The position numbers and the translations under genes are program-made. Shown piece by piece: positions 1 to 13,289 of a stretch of DNA of 64,000 nt. The notes under the pieces were generated by a model. The model searched no databases. It saw only the letters and a program-made list of their open reading frames with translations, and was not told where the DNA came from. Within the stretch, counting starts at the first letter, position 1; each line of letters starts with the position of its first letter. This DNA comes from Astragalus membranaceus (taxonomy: Eukaryota; Streptophyta; Magnoliopsida; Fabales; Fabaceae), in the NCBI GenBank assembly GCA_039519185.1, contig CM076846.1, positions 125,740,182 through 125,804,181 of the forward strand, given 5' to 3'.

Positions 1-2800
1 AGTTTGTAATCGGTTTTTCGGTGCGTCCTACCCTTTGACCGTCGCCCTCCCTCTCTATTTCTCTCCCCCTCACGTCGTACTACCACCACCACACCGTAAC
101 AACCATGGTGATCTCTCCCCCTCACGCGGCCTTCTCTCTTTCTCTTCCTCCTATCTCCTCTCTTTCCCCCTCGCCGGAACCTCTCTCTCTCCATCGCCGG
201 AATGCCTCTCTCTCTCACCAAGGAGTGTTTGTGCGGCGCTGGAAATGAGGTAGAGAATTAGGGTTCTGAGTTTTAATGTTTTCCTTTTATATTGTTATAT
301 TTCCCTTTTTTAAAAATAAAAATAATAAGAAAAAACTAAAAACAACAGAACTATATTTGCACCCTACAATTTAATAGCACAACGCCTCCCTACATTAAGC
401 CTGATTTTGCAGACCAGTCAGCCTAAACCCAAGCAAAAACGCGAATCGGACTGTCTCTGCTAAGTGTTAGTTTCAGTATAAGAATATTCACAGAAAACAA
501 ATTTCACTAATAATTCAAAATATAACTTTTGACATCAATAGCGTTAGAAAGAATACGATCACCCTGTATATCCCATATACATCTTTAGTTTGGAGTGTTA
601 TAACACATCAAATATGGTACTAAAATATTATGTGATTTTTTTTTAATATTTATGATCATTAAAGCGTTACCGATAGGTGACGTTAGTGAAGGGAAAATGA
701 CCTTGAGATGATGTCATTTGACTTGCAATCTCATTTGACTTTATTTTTGTTTTTATTTTCATGGCAACTAATATATGGTGACCATTTTTCTGTTTCTACC
801 TTTGGATATAAATTTTTCTTTTCCTTTTTTGGGCAAAACTTCAGATATACATTTCGTACATTTTAACTCTGTCTCTTATCATTTCATCCTCTTATATAAA
901 AAGTAGGCAATAATAATATATGAAAAAAATTTACATTAGTTGCATTTGGTTTATACCAGGTGTACACTAATATGCATAAAAAGTGGAGATAGAATTTAAG
1001 AGAAACCGACAATTCTCATTACACCTAATAGAAGGTCACATTCATGATTTTACATAAGGTTGCCACCACATGACAAACCATCAGAAGACACATATAGACT
1101 ATAATTTACAAATGCAATTAAAAGACAAAACCCTGGAAACATTACAAAGTGCGTTGACACCCACAAAACACACAAGTTGCTTGCTTTCTTTTTGCTTACA
1201 ATCACAGATCAGATGTGATCATGCAATGACCTCACAGGCTCACGGCCTCATCAAGAACATGCTGGCTGCAACAAAAGCAAAAAACATAAAAAAAAAAAAC
1301 ATCAAATACTTTGAGAACTCATTCTATGCATAATTAATCTATGAATCATATTGTTTTGAAAATTTCAGAATTACAGTAATATCAAATAAAAAAAACTGAC
1401 ATAACTTCCAGAGAGTAAATTATGATTGGACATTGTTACCTAGCAAAGAAATGCCCTGCAACTGTCGTGTTCGATTTCCCTTTTCTCTCGCATAGTCAAG
1501 TCTGCAGACACAACAAATAAGGTTTTTAGCCACTACAAAGGGCAAACTTCTTTGCAAGTTATGCAACAAATTAGTGGAAGGAAAGTTCGAACTCCTTTTT
1601 AACAAACTCATAAACAATTGGCCTGGATCGAAACAATGAAGAATAAGAAACTATAGAAAGTACATAATTACATCACTCAAAGAAGAAATATTTATATATA
1701 AGAAATCACGTAGGCAAGAATTTTGTAATGAAGATCTAAATTATATAGGAGAAATCAATCCATGCTCCTACTGATCATGGATTGAGGATAATAACCACAA
1801 TCTTGATGATGAAATGGCGTTCATATTCACTTCCCTAATTCAATTAGCCATTCTCAACACTAAAACACGGTGAAGGTGGTTCAGGAATTTGTCTCGAGGA
1901 GAGTTAGCAGAATGCACTTAAACAGAATACTCTGATAACTATCAACTTAAAAAACTATTGAACAGAAATTTTAAAATTCAGATCATCATAGTGCAAACAT
2001 ATGATTACCGCTTGAGAGAGAAGACGAACGAAGCAAGATACGAATAGAAGAGATGGTCGCACGAAAGGGATACTGATGGTGATCGAGCACAGAGTTTCGC
2101 TCTCCCTCTCCTTTGCTTTCGTGCTCCACCGCGAGCGTTCCACGTTTACCGTTCCCATAACTGCTGCCGCAAGCGTCGTTATAGTCACTGCAAACGCAGT
2201 CTGCACCGCCACTATCTAGTTGCTTTTTGCGGCGATTCCGGTGATACTCCCCATGAATCATCTTCTCTCACACCCCTTTAACAGCAAAAATGGAAGTCTT
2301 ATAAGAACGAAATCCGAAAAAATGAAAAGAATTTAACAGATCGAAGAATATAACAGAAAAATGAAAAGCAATATTATAGGGAAAAAATAGTGAGAATAGA
2401 GAAGACAAACAAAAAGACAAAAAAGAAAAGAGGGTGAGAAGAGAGAGGAAGAGAGGAAGCTCACCACCCAAAACTGTCACCGCCAGAGAACCACCGCGGT
2501 GAACTCCCCCCGCCCCCCACCGCCGGAAGAACCACCGCTCCTTCCCCATCCTAAATCAACGACCACCACATCTAGACCGCACTTCGCTTTCTCTCTCAGT
2601 TCCACGTCTGTGTTCACCACCGCGTATAGTTCCTCCGGCCCGTACCCTTTCCCCGTTTTTTTTCTTTCAAAAAGGGTGTGGTGGGTATGTTACTTTGCTC
2701 GATGAAGTTAAGTGGGCTGCTTTTCTGAGTTTTTTTGTTGGTTTCAAACTCAATTATAATATCTTCTGTGGGTACCTTGAGCATGTATGCTTTATCACGC
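1..2800. other. No secure gene; CT- and CCA-rich stretches
   Basis: I recognise no protein family here. Positions 50-240 and 2400-2600 are CT/CCA-rich, like the 5' leaders that often lie inside plant DNA-transposon ends. On the minus strand 1955-2212 is open for 85 codons and starts with a hydrophobic Ala/Thr-rich segment, but there is no homology I can name and no convincing downstream exon. The rest is AT-rich with short chance ORFs. Confidence 0.5.
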
Positions 2801-4023
2801 ATGCGGTAATTGAAATATAAAAAGCTTATTTGCTTTGCATTTAATTTGGTTAGCTTGTATCAAAGAATATAAATCCAGAGGTCTTCTCCAAGTCAGCACT
2901 GCAGTTGTTCATGGCGCCAAGACCCCCCCTTTTCCCTCCAAGTTCCAGCCAGTGAAGCGCCGCCGTGTGGCCCACGTGGATGCCAGCAGTGCCTCCTTGC
3001 CAGCAAGGTTTGTGTTAGCGAAGGAATGGAGGGAAGCAGGTAATGGAGGGCAGCAAGTAATGGAGGCAACAGGTTTTTTCAGGTTTGATTTCAGTTTGAC
3101 CTTGCCAAGTGTGTTTCTTCTTCTGCCTTCTCTCACTATCTTTTTGACTACCTTCACTCTACTCCATTCGTTTGTTCCCAACTGCTGACATTTTCCTGTT
3201 ACATTTTTCACACACACAAGCAAACAACAAACTACTTGCCACACGCAAACGCTCCGTCACTACGCTCCTTCAATTCCTTCTACTTCTAATTCACGGTTCC
3301 CATTCTTCTCTCATTTCTTTCATTTTTTCTCTTCCTATTCTTTTCTCTCAACTGGTTCTTCCCTCAGACCAGCTTCCACCCGTGCCCCCTCTTTGTTGTG
3401 GGTTCCCGTTCACACTGTTTAGTGGCAACTGTGGGTTGTCGTTGTGGTTGTAGACCATGCAAGGGCAGCAATTGTAGCTGGTTTATGGTGGACATTGAAG
3501 GCCAAATTGTGGTGAGTTGGTCACCTCCTTTTCTCCCCCAAATTTGTATTAACAAGTTAAGTTGCTGCCTACCAATTCTTTGTAATGATCTTTTCTTTCT
3601 TCCATTTCATATCAATGCCGTGGTTCATACCCTCCATCTGCATAATGAAATCAGTGAAATCAATCTTCTCCACCCCACTTGCTTCTCCACCTCCTTCTAG
3701 GTATTGAAGCATATGTGACCATGATGCTAACGAATTACCAAATATCCTTAATTTGCTTACCTCATTTACTCATGAATTTGATCATGCAACTAATCGTGCA
3801 ATCGTATCATGCAATCCTATCTCCTTTTATTTATACAGCTAAAAGCCACAATAGGTAGATTAGTAATGTGATTGGGGTTTATTTAACATTTTCATGTGTG
3901 GAATTTGAGTTTTTCCCAAGTTAATGGTTAGAGCTATTACTTTACTGTCTTTATTCAACAATTGTCATTTCTTTTGAGCTTCCAAGTTTGTCCTAACACA
4001 TTATTTATTTTGTTTGTCTTATA

Positions 4024-4442
4024 GAAATGGACTCCAACTCTGTTGCTGTTAATGACCTATACTTTGGAGAGATACCACACTTACCATTTTGAGTTTGTCC
4101 CTGACTTTGTAAGTTCCTCTTTCTCTCCTCATATATATGTTTTACCTTTGCTTTGTGTTATTTGTGTTTTCTGATTTCTCTCTCCTGTTTTGCAGACAAA
4201 GCAGCAGTTGCCAGTTTTGTTTTATGCTGACTTTTATGACAATTTACCAACAATTGTCCACCTATGTGATCCATTGGGTAATGTTTTTCATCAAAGTTAA
4301 GGATAGGTTTGGTGATGAGGTTAAGTACCCTACTCCCCCACATATTTTTAAGCTGGCTCAGCAACCAGTTCCACATCCTGACATTGATGCTGGTGACAAA
4401 TTTCTTCGTTCAACTGCTAAAGTACCTTTGTGTGTGAAAGGC
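4024..4442 (+). pseudogene. Unrecognised two-exon-like coding remnant, possibly B3-like
   Basis: An ATG at 4026 opens a short frame (MDSNSVAVNDLYFGEIPHL) that stops near 4090. After a GT at about 4109 and a CAG at 4194-4196, a second open stretch runs on (KQQLPVLFYADFYDNLPTIV, then after a frame change KVKDRFGDEVKYPTPPHIF). The spacing of hydrophobic residues loosely resembles plant B3 DNA-binding domains of the kind found in transposon-associated ORFs, but I see no diagnostic motif. It lies upstream of the Helitron 3' end at 7168 and may be Helitron cargo. Frame breaks make it a remnant in any case. Confidence 0.25.
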
Positions 4443-6824
4443 TGATATTGCTATAGTTTATCAATAAAACAGTACATCTTTCTCTTTATCAACTATGAAA
4501 AAATCACTCATTTTTTCTCTTTGATCTCCTTAGGATATATGAACTGATTGAAGTAAATCAATTATATGTAAACCTAAATGATGGCCATTATCATACCCTT
4601 CACAAGTGATCCAGTTAATACTAACTTACTGGATCAGGTGCCTACCCCCTAAGAATCAGAAAATATATTACAGCCTTCTAATAAATAAAAAATTTATAAA
4701 ACCAACAGGGTAACATTTAACATATATTATGTATATGCAAAGTTGGTGTGAATAGGGCATAGTTGAATTAGAATATAAACACAGTATTTTCGCAGAAAAG
4801 TGGATATATAAAACAAAAAGAGAGAGAAGGGAAAAAGAGTGCATTAGTATATTAGGCTCATGGTGTTTTCCACCTTATCTCATGAAGTAGTTTGGGTTCA
4901 TACTGTACTTTTGTTTCCTCTGTTGTTTTAAAAGTTCTGTTTTTATGCTTAGGATCATCCTGTAACTGTGGTAACTCATTAGGTAGTACCTTTTGCTAAT
5001 GTAAGTTGTTTGTTTTTTTGGGTTTAGGGTCTATTAGTCTCCTTCCAAAATTAGCAACAGTGTTATTAATATGATGTAGTCTTCTTACTGTACTACGTCT
5101 TTTATATATATAATATTTTAGTCTTTATGTTTGTGAAGGGAAATTGTTCAACGAGTATCACTAATATTTGTATAGACATATTTCATTACCATATAATGAC
5201 TTATGTTAGGACAATTAATCACAGCAGTTGAATTTACTTACCCAATGTCCTCTCATCTATAGCTGATACTTATTTTTAAGTTATGGATAAAGGATTATAA
5301 GAATGATATATCAAGTTAGTAAAATGGTGTACTTGCTTCGTATGATGAAGGGTTTATGTGATGAAGTTTCAGGTTAGAAATTTTCTATTCACCATTACAT
5401 GAATTTGCTCATTATAGTTAATGTGTAGTTTCCAACTATTAATGTATTAAACAAAATCCTCTTTAATATGCAGCAATTTGCCAAGTGTTTCCATGAGAAA
5501 ATTGATGATTTTGTTTGGTCTTTAAGCACTCTTATATTATGCACCATGATATTAGTAACAAGCTGAATTTGTTCATAATAACTAAGGAATTGTATCATTC
5601 CTCTTAACACTCATTTTGTTCCCCAAATGACTCTAGCTTCTCATTTCAACATTATTAATTTCTCACAAATTTTTTCCCCAATTGTTTAGTCCCATAGTTT
5701 TTCCCCGTTGTTCTAAATCTTTAAGCAACCATGACTACATCTCTAAATTTGCATATCTTATACACTGTATCCATAGATCTCCTTGCGCATTTCTGATGGT
5801 GTTTTAAAAGATTTTATTTCAGCTTCCATTGGCCACATGTCTCTATTCTGCTGCCCTTTTTCAATGTAGCTTTGACTGCTTTCCCTCTTTGCTTGATTCC
5901 ATTCTTTTGTGTCCACTTGGTGCTATTCTTCTGTTTATCTTTCTCTAAGTTGATCACTAAATCAAATGCCATACTCAACAGATTTTTTTAAACATATCTT
6001 TGCACAAATTTATCAGCATGTATACTGTGTATGTATCACATATCTATCATCCATACGTATGCATATCTTTCACTATATATCTTGGATAACATCTTTGGTA
6101 ACATACATAGATAACATCTTTGGTGACATACATACTCGTGCATATTTCTGTCATAAAGTCAGTTTATCAGCAATTCAACCCATCATGCTGCCAATACATC
6201 TAATCTGTTTTTGAACTTTAGTCTTATTAATTGACTAATCTGTTTTTGTATTAAATTGTTGCCTTACCATTCAACTCATGGATTCAAAGTTGGCTTCAAA
6301 GACATTTTCAACTGTCATGTCCCTCAATTTGGTAATTCTCAATATTTTTACCATTACCCTCTTACTATTCTATTTGATATATATATATGTCTATATACTT
6401 TGTACTTATGTATGTCTATATAGTTTGCACTCTTTTACTTTTGAATGCCTCCAACCATGCCCTCATATCACCATTCAACAACATGTTTTTTTGCATGTCT
6501 CAAAAGTCTGTAGGTAGTTAAGGTTTTTACAATTGTATTTCAAACTCTAAACAAATCTATTAAATAGACTCCTTTACAGCCATAATGCTCCTTTTTATGT
6601 TCTTTTTATGCTTAAACAGTCCCTGACATGATTTTTATTAGTTTCTTTTACCCTTGCATGATTTCTATTTGATTTGCATGGTTACTGTTGTTTACTTTTA
6701 CCCTTTATTTCATTTGTCTCCTATGGCATTACTTTCGGTATAGGCATCATTCCAACTACTTTCATCTTTCTTCTCTTTTAGATAATTTTAGTTTCACTCA
6801 TACTTTTTGTATCACTCTTGCCCA

Positions 6825-6989
6825 ATGTCAACTGAACGACTTCGCCCAAGGATGATACGTAATCAACCACCACCAATTCAGATTGTCTACCCTAACAATG
6901 AGGATGTCCAGCAACCTATTGAGCAGAACCCTTCCAACACTTCTGTTTTTGAAGATGGCCTAACCTCTGATAACTCAATTATTATGTAA
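6825..6989 (+). CDS. Short Gln/Pro/Asn-rich ORF, unrecognised
   Basis: 54 codons open with ATG at 6825 and end with TAA at 6987-6989. The product is polar and low-complexity (RNQPPPIQIVYPNNEDVQQP), with no domain. It ends about 150 bp before the Helitron 3' hairpin, so it may be the last exon of Helitron cargo or a chance frame. Confidence 0.2.
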   Translation: MSTERLRPRMIRNQPPPIQIVYPNNEDVQQPIEQNPSNTSVFEDGLTSDNSIIM

Positions 6990-7128
6990 TAACTAGCAGT
7001 TCTACTACTGTTACCGCTTTTCCTTTCGTTTCTATCCTTTTGAATCTTCTAAACATATCTTAGTTGTTGGAATTTGACTTTAATTACTATTAACCTAATT
7101 TTGATCTTATAATGCTTCCGTAGACCCT

Positions 7129-7168
7129 AAAGCTTTGGCCCCGTGCATCGCACGGGTGACCCCACTAG
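7129..7168 (+). mobile_element. Helitron 3' terminus (5' end not located)
   Basis: A 7-bp perfect stem, CCCGTGC (7140-7146) and GCACGGG (7150-7156) with an ATC loop, is followed after 8 bases by CTAG at 7165-7168 and then T. A short GC-rich hairpin just before a terminal CTRR, inserted between A and T, is the diagnostic 3' end of plant Helitrons. I could not fix the 5' TC end. The element may extend back several kilobases and include the coding remnants at 4.0-4.4 and 6.8-7.0 kb. No Rep/helicase is visible, so this copy looks non-autonomous. Confidence 0.7.
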
Positions 7169-8199
7169 TTCATATATCATCCCAATGACAATTGCAAACG
7201 TCATGGTATTATTAATGTCTACCCCTAATTTCCATACATCTACAGAACACCACCCCAATTTCAACCCCATGACAATTGCAACCGTCATTGTATTATTAAT
7301 GTCTGGCCTACAATCCCACAACTATCAGACAGCAATGTTGGGCCTAATGTAGAATTAAAGTAAATAGCATACCGTATTCCAATCTGTATGCCAACCGTAT
7401 GAGACTACTATTGTCTCTTAAAAAAGAAAGATATGCCCAATGCAAAGTATGAATAAACATAAATGAAAATATAGTATAATATACTGATTAATTATTAGTC
7501 GATCCAAATAAGGAACTTTGACCAGCAAATCACTTATGTTTAGGGCCTATCAACCTCTAGTGATGCATATCCATTGTCTCTTAAAAGGAAGATACTAATA
7601 ATTTAGTACATAAAATGACTCAAATATACTTTCCAAGTTTTCAACCACCTATATATAATATATGGAACTACTTAAAACCATATTACTAATGGTTTTCCAT
7701 AAGAAAATTGATATGTACATTGGAAATAATCTGCAACGCCCATCTCGATGTCCCTACTCCAAACATGGGTTGCTCAATGCATCCAATCTCATGGTATCTG
7801 GTCATATCCTTAATTGACTTGGACGAAAACTCCCTTCACTAAAATGCTTGGTCTTTTTGCTATCCATAATTGATGATTAACCTTTGAAATTCAACTAACG
7901 AAAAGAATAATAAGAAATTACCAAGGATTTTTGTACAACAATAAAAACATAGCATTCAATAAACAAATAACACATGAACTATAAAATAAAAGAAACATAA
8001 GTGACCTTTCAGATTTCAAAAGCTACTCCCATATTTAGAGTTTGAGAAATGCTATTCTGACCAATAAATGGACCAATACGGTACACATACGGTGGGACCC
8101 AATTTGAATTTAATTTACAATAAAAATATTGTTAATTGTTTAAAATTTAAAAAACAAAAAAACCACTTTCCTCTCTCCTGTTCAGAACTCTCTCTCTCC

Positions 8200-8453
8200 T
8201 TTGAGCGATTCTACGCTCTCTCCCTCACCTCACACTCTCCTCCCTCGACCTCCACTGTCCTCCGTTGACCTCCGCCCTCCTCCGCCGCTATACTGTGCTA
8301 CGGTGGCCACAAAGATACCCCATGTTTCTCTCTACTCGCGCCTCTTCTCTGCTCTGTCCCTCTCCATTTTCGTCTCCGTCATTCTCCGCCGTTTCCCGTC
8401 GTATCCCCGTCGGTTTTGGACCTGTTCTCCACCACAAGGTTCTTCTACTCTGG
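8200..8453 (+). other. CT-rich leader with candidate splice donor inside the Pack-MULE
   Basis: Immediately inside the left inverted repeat the sequence is pyrimidine- and GC-rich (CTCC/CCGCC). It is open in two frames and ends at a GT donor (CTCTG|GTAATT, 8453/8454). The next good acceptor is CACAG at 8875, just before the first PARP exon, so a chimeric spliced transcript is possible. Transcription is inference; I see no clear TATA box. Confidence 0.35.
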
Positions 8454-8875
8454 TAATTTATATTGTTTTCCTTAGTTTGTCCCTAATTTGAGTGATTGCA
8501 TAAACCCTAAATGTCCCAAATTGCATTTAAAAAATCTGTTGATCTGGATAGAGTGATAAGTGTTTTATGTCGAAATATGAATTTTGAGAAAGTAGAAAAG
8601 ATTCTAAAAGAGAGGAATTTACTTTGTGTACTGAGTTTGCAGGATTTTTTCCAAGGATTATAATTTATCAGCCACTAATTCTTTCTTTTTAGCAACTTAG
8701 TGTTACTGGTTTAAATGAAGTTTTTTTCCCATGTGTTTCTTGCATGATGTTGTATATACTGGTATACAGTTCACTACAAAAAAAGAAAGAATTTTACCTC
8801 ACCTGACTGGCGGCAACTGCCTTTAATTTCTTACATTCTACACGTTCTAACAATATTTGTAATCCATCTACACAG

Positions 8876-10011
8876 GACTGGAGTCTTGAGGTAGAAGAAG
8901 TTTTTTCACTTGAAAGGGAGGGAGAATTTGACAAGTTTGCTCCTTACAGGGACAAACTTGGTAACAGAATGCTCCTATGGCATGGTAGGTTGTGTTGCTA
9001 GCTATTAGTTCACTTGTATGTATGCTTTTGTGAAATATCCTCTTATGATGTAATAAATTAGTAGGAAAATTGGAAAGGAAAGACGGATTTCTAAAGTTAT
9101 GAAACCTTAAAAATCTTCCGAACTTCCAATCTCTAAATACCCCTCATGAAATTCTTTTCATATATCTGACTACTTGGTAAGATAATACTAGACCCACATG
9201 GATGACTGTTTTGTGATATTGCGCACACTACCCTTATAAATGAAAATATGTACAATTTTGAGTTAGACACCTATAATGAAAATGTTCTCTATTTCAGGTT
9301 CTAGGTTGACAAACTTTGTGGGCATTCTTAGCCAAGGACTCAGAATTGCACCTCCAGAAGCCCCTGCAACTGGCTACATGGTTCTATCTATTACTCCTCT
9401 TCCACACTGCTTTTTTAAGTTTATGTTTATGTTTATGTTTATGTTTATATTTTCATGCACGTCTTACCTTTCTATAGCAATACTACAATCTAAATATAAA
9501 TTACCTGCAGTTTGGCAAAGGGGTTTACTTTGCTGATTTGGTCAGCAAGAGTGCTCAGTATTGCTTTACTGATAAGAAAAATCCTGTTGGTTTAATGCTT
9601 TTGAGTGAAGTTGCTCTTGGAAATGTCTATGAGCTCAAAAAAAGCTAAGGTCAGTCTGGTTTAATTCAAGTTATGCATATCAGTTTATGTAGGCATGTAG
9701 TTGATTGTTTGAGTGCAAATGCATTCTAAATGAGCAACAGTGTTGCATTCAACACTAAATTTCTTCCAAATGGATTTGCAGTAATTTGTATTTTCATTTT
9801 TTTATTGTCTTTATCCTCTGCCAAATAGTATATGGATAAACCTCCTGAAGGAAAGCACTCCACTAAAGGACTGGGCAAGAAAATGCCTCAGGAATCGGAA
9901 TACGTAAAGTGGAGGGGTGATGTGACTGTTCCTTGTGGCAAACCAGTGTCATCAAATGTTAAGGCGTCTGAGCTGATGTACAATGAGTTTATTGTTTATA
10001 ACACTGCTCAA
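8876..10011 (+). pseudogene. PARP1: Captured PARP1 catalytic-domain fragment, four exons
   Basis: The exons are 8876-8984, 9298-9380, 9511-9649 and 9829-10011, each bounded by AG/GT with intact introns. They encode the ADP-ribosyltransferase fold of the zinc-finger PARP1 class (NRMLLWHG, SRLTNFVGILSQGL, GKGVYFADLVSKSAQY, SELMYNEFIVYNTAQ). All three residues of the H-Y-E triad are present: His in LWHG, Tyr in GVYFAD and Glu in YNEF. The N-terminal zinc fingers, BRCT, WGR and regulatory domains are missing, and so is the final exon after TAQ. Exon 3 has seven A's at 9637-9643 where a PARP frame needs six, so it runs into TAA at 9646-9648. Retained introns mean capture at the DNA level, not from mRNA. 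A parent PARP1 gene should exist elsewhere in the genome. Confidence 0.88.
9417..9449 (+). repeat. Hexanucleotide microsatellite in a PARP intron
   Basis: About five copies of TTTATG lie in the intron between the second and third captured PARP exons. Confidence 0.85.
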
Positions 10012-11330
10012 GTAAGTTTTAACCTCGTCTATTGTATGTATGCCTTATCATACTAATAAAGCAAACTAAGATACTGTAGTTTAAACCGTAATAAAATGAA
10101 AAGTGGAAAAATTTCTATTGCTTTGGCCATTATTAATTTGCTATATTTTAGGTGTGCTTGTTTAAGATCAAGATTAAGTGATTCTCTGTTTAGCAAAAAT
10201 AAAGTAAATGATTCTAACATCGTGTAAAAGAGTTGGTAAGAAAACACATCGTGTAAAAAGGCTAGCCTCCCAAAATAATTACAAATCTATTATGTTTTTT
10301 CAGTATCTGATTTTTTCCAATTGCAATGTTTGAACTTTGAAGTGATTTTTTTCAACAAAAAAAAAAGCTTAAACAAGCCACTCTCATCCAGATTAACCAT
10401 GATTTTTATGAAGTTTCTTTTGTAGATGAGTTATTGCTATGATGAATAGCGAACTTTTATTTTATTATATATATATATACTAATTTTAATATTGGAAACA
10501 CTACACAGATAAATGAAAAAAAATAGGATTCTTTTTCCTGTGATAGTATAGTACACAAATTCCCCAGCGAGTACATAGCTTGGGTCTGTGGCTGATAAAT
10601 GATTATGTAGCTGTTCTTTGTTGGTTTCCACTGTCATTTGTTAAAATTTGATTCATGAGAGACATGCTTGTGCAGTGCTCTATATTGTTTAATTTGTCAT
10701 AGTTAAGGCCTCTTATATGGTACTATTTTTCCCTTTGTCATAGTTAAAGCGTTCTTTTAGGAAAGTTTGTTCTCCTTTGAATATTTTTTTTTACTTGATT
10801 ATTATAAAGGATGATAATGGGCTGTCAAAGGGTTTCATTTTCAAATCATATTTACCATGCTTATTCTAAAAATAGATTTTTTTTTACAATTGGTGGTGAC
10901 TGATGCCATTTGGGGTGACTAATTATTATAGGCGGGCAGGAGGCACTTGAAGCAAAAGAGAAAGAGTTGCACAAAGACAAAGGAAAATGTTGCACAATGC
11001 AAATGATCTTCTAAAGGCATCAACAAATAGTGCATATAATGAATTTGAAGCACATAGAAGCTGCACAAAGATAAAGATATGCACAAAGCCAAAAAGACTT
11101 CTAGAGTGTTTAAGATTTTAGTTGTTAAGTAGTTTTAGGACATAATGGATATAATAAATTATAGTTCATTTGTAAACTATTTCCTTTCTAAAGTTTATGT
11201 AATTTATGTGAATGCCTCACGGTTGATGAAAATGCCACTATGCCATCAGGTTGATTTTTTGCTACACATTGTAAAAACGGTGTGTAACCTCTTAGGTTTA
11301 TCAAAATTATTAAATTTTGGATGAAGACAA
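10012..11330. other. Pack-MULE interior without recognisable genes
   Basis: AT-rich sequence follows the last PARP exon. The donor GTAAGT at 10012 leads into intron-like sequence, but no final PARP exon is found. A lysine/glutamate-like stretch around 10925-11100 has no family I can name. Confidence 0.5.
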
Positions 11331-11339
11331 CATATGGTG

Positions 11340-13285
11340 TCCTAAGGCATTCATATTAGTGGTTGTTAGTTTGTCAAATAGTGTTCAAATAAAATCTAAT
11401 TTCAGTTTGAATTAGATAACCAAGTCACCTTCACAATTACCCAAGTTTTTCTTATACATGACCAACCGGTTATTTTCATCTTTTTCTTGTGAAAGTGACC
11501 ATGAGACTACAAGAGGGTTATAAGTGAGTGGCTTAGGACCCACAAATGAAAGTACATAGACAAGAGGTGTTCAAATGACATCTAATTTCTGACTTAGAAC
11601 CATATCACCAACCTCCCTTTACAAGTACCCAAGTTTTTATCGAAATTCACCAACCTGTTATTTTAATATTTTCCCTGTGAAACTGACCATGAGACTTCAA
11701 GTGGATACTAAAGGAGTGGGTTGGGTCCCATAAATGTATGCAAAAGGATATGGGGTGTTCAAATGACATCTAATTTCTGATTTTGAACCATATCACCAAC
11801 TGCCATTCACAATTACCCACCTTTTTATTGAAATTGACCAAGCTGTTATTATTATTTTTTCACTGTGAAACTAACTATGGGACTTCAAGTGGGTACTAAA
11901 GGAGTAGGTTGGGACCCATAATTGTAAGCACAATGACACAGGGTGTTCAAATGACATAATTTTTAAATTTGAACCATATGACCAACTTCCCTTTACAATT
12001 ACCCATGTTTTAATTAAATTTGACCAACCTGTTATTTTCATATTTTCCTTGTGAAACAAACCATGAGACTTCAAGTGTGTACTAAACTAGTGGGTTGGGA
12101 CCCATAAATGTAAGCACAATGACATGAGTTGTTCTAATAACATCTAATATCTGATTTTCAACCATATCACCAAGTGGTCTTCACAATTATCCAAGTTTTT
12201 ATTAAAATTGACCAACTTGTTATTTTCATATTTTCCTTGTGAAACAAACCATGAGACTTCAAGTGTGTACTAAACGAGTGGGTTGGGACCCATAAATGTA
12301 AGCACAATGACATGAGTTGTTCTAATGATATCTAATATCTGATTTTCAACCATATCACCAAATGGTCTTCACAATTACCCAAGTTTTTATTAAAATTGAC
12401 CAACCTGTTATTTTCATATTTTCCTTGTGAAACAAACCATGAGACTTCAAGTGTGTACTAAACGAGTGGGTTGGGACCCATAAATGTAAGCACAGTGACA
12501 TGAGGTGTTCAAATAATATCTAATTTCTGATTTTGAACTATATCACCACTCCCCCTTCACAATTACCCAAGTTTTTATTAAAATTAACCAACCTGTTATT
12601 TTCATATTTTCCTTGTGAAACTGACTATAAAACTTCAAGTGGGTACTAAAGGAGTGGGTTGAGACCCATAAATGTAAGCATAATGACATGAGTTGTTCTA
12701 ATGAGAACTAATATCTGATTTTCAACCATATCACCAAGTGGTCTTCATAAGTACCCAAGTTTTTATTAAAATTGACCAACTTGTTATTTTCATATTTTCC
12801 TTGTGAAACAAACCATGAGACTTCAAGTGTGTACTAAACGAGTGGGTTGGGACCCATAAATGTAAGCACAGTGACATGAGTTGTTCTAATAACATCTAAT
12901 ATATGATTTTCAACCATATCACCAAGTGGTCTTCACAATTACCCAAGTTTTTATTAAAATTGACCAACCTGTTATTTTCATATTTTTCTTGTGAAACAAA
13001 CCATGAGACTTCAAGTGTGTACTAAACGAGTGGGTTGGGACCCATAAATGTAAGCACAGTGACATTAGGTGTTCAAATAATATCTAATTTCTGATTTTGA
13101 ACTATATCACCAGTCCCCCTTCACAATTACCCAAGTTTTTATTAAAATTAACCAGCTTGTTATTTTCATATTTTCCTTGTGAAACTGACTATAAAACTTC
13201 AAGTGGGTACTAAAGGAGTGGGTTGAGACCCATAAATGTAAGCACAATGACATGAGATATTCAAATGACATCTAGTATCTATTTT
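11340..13285 (+). repeat. Tandem array of a ~188-bp repeat, about ten units
   Basis: The landmark GTGGGTTGGGACCCATAAA recurs with spacings of 188, 188, 186, then seven times exactly 188 bp (core starts at 11529, 11717, 11905, 12091, 12279, 12467, 12655, 12843, 13031, 13219). Each unit contains an ATTACCCAAGTTTTTAT block, a CTGTTATTTTCATATTTTCC block and an ACTTCAAGTG block. The central units (12091-13219) are the most alike, with pairwise alternation that suggests a higher-order 564-bp expansion. The array is internal to the Pack-MULE and non-coding. Confidence 0.9.
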
Positions 13286-13289
13286 TGAA

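Noticed and set aside
2499..2705. CCA/CCG-rich open frame resembling a proline-rich protein
   Set aside because: Low-complexity composition, no signal or domain, and an equally open antisense frame.
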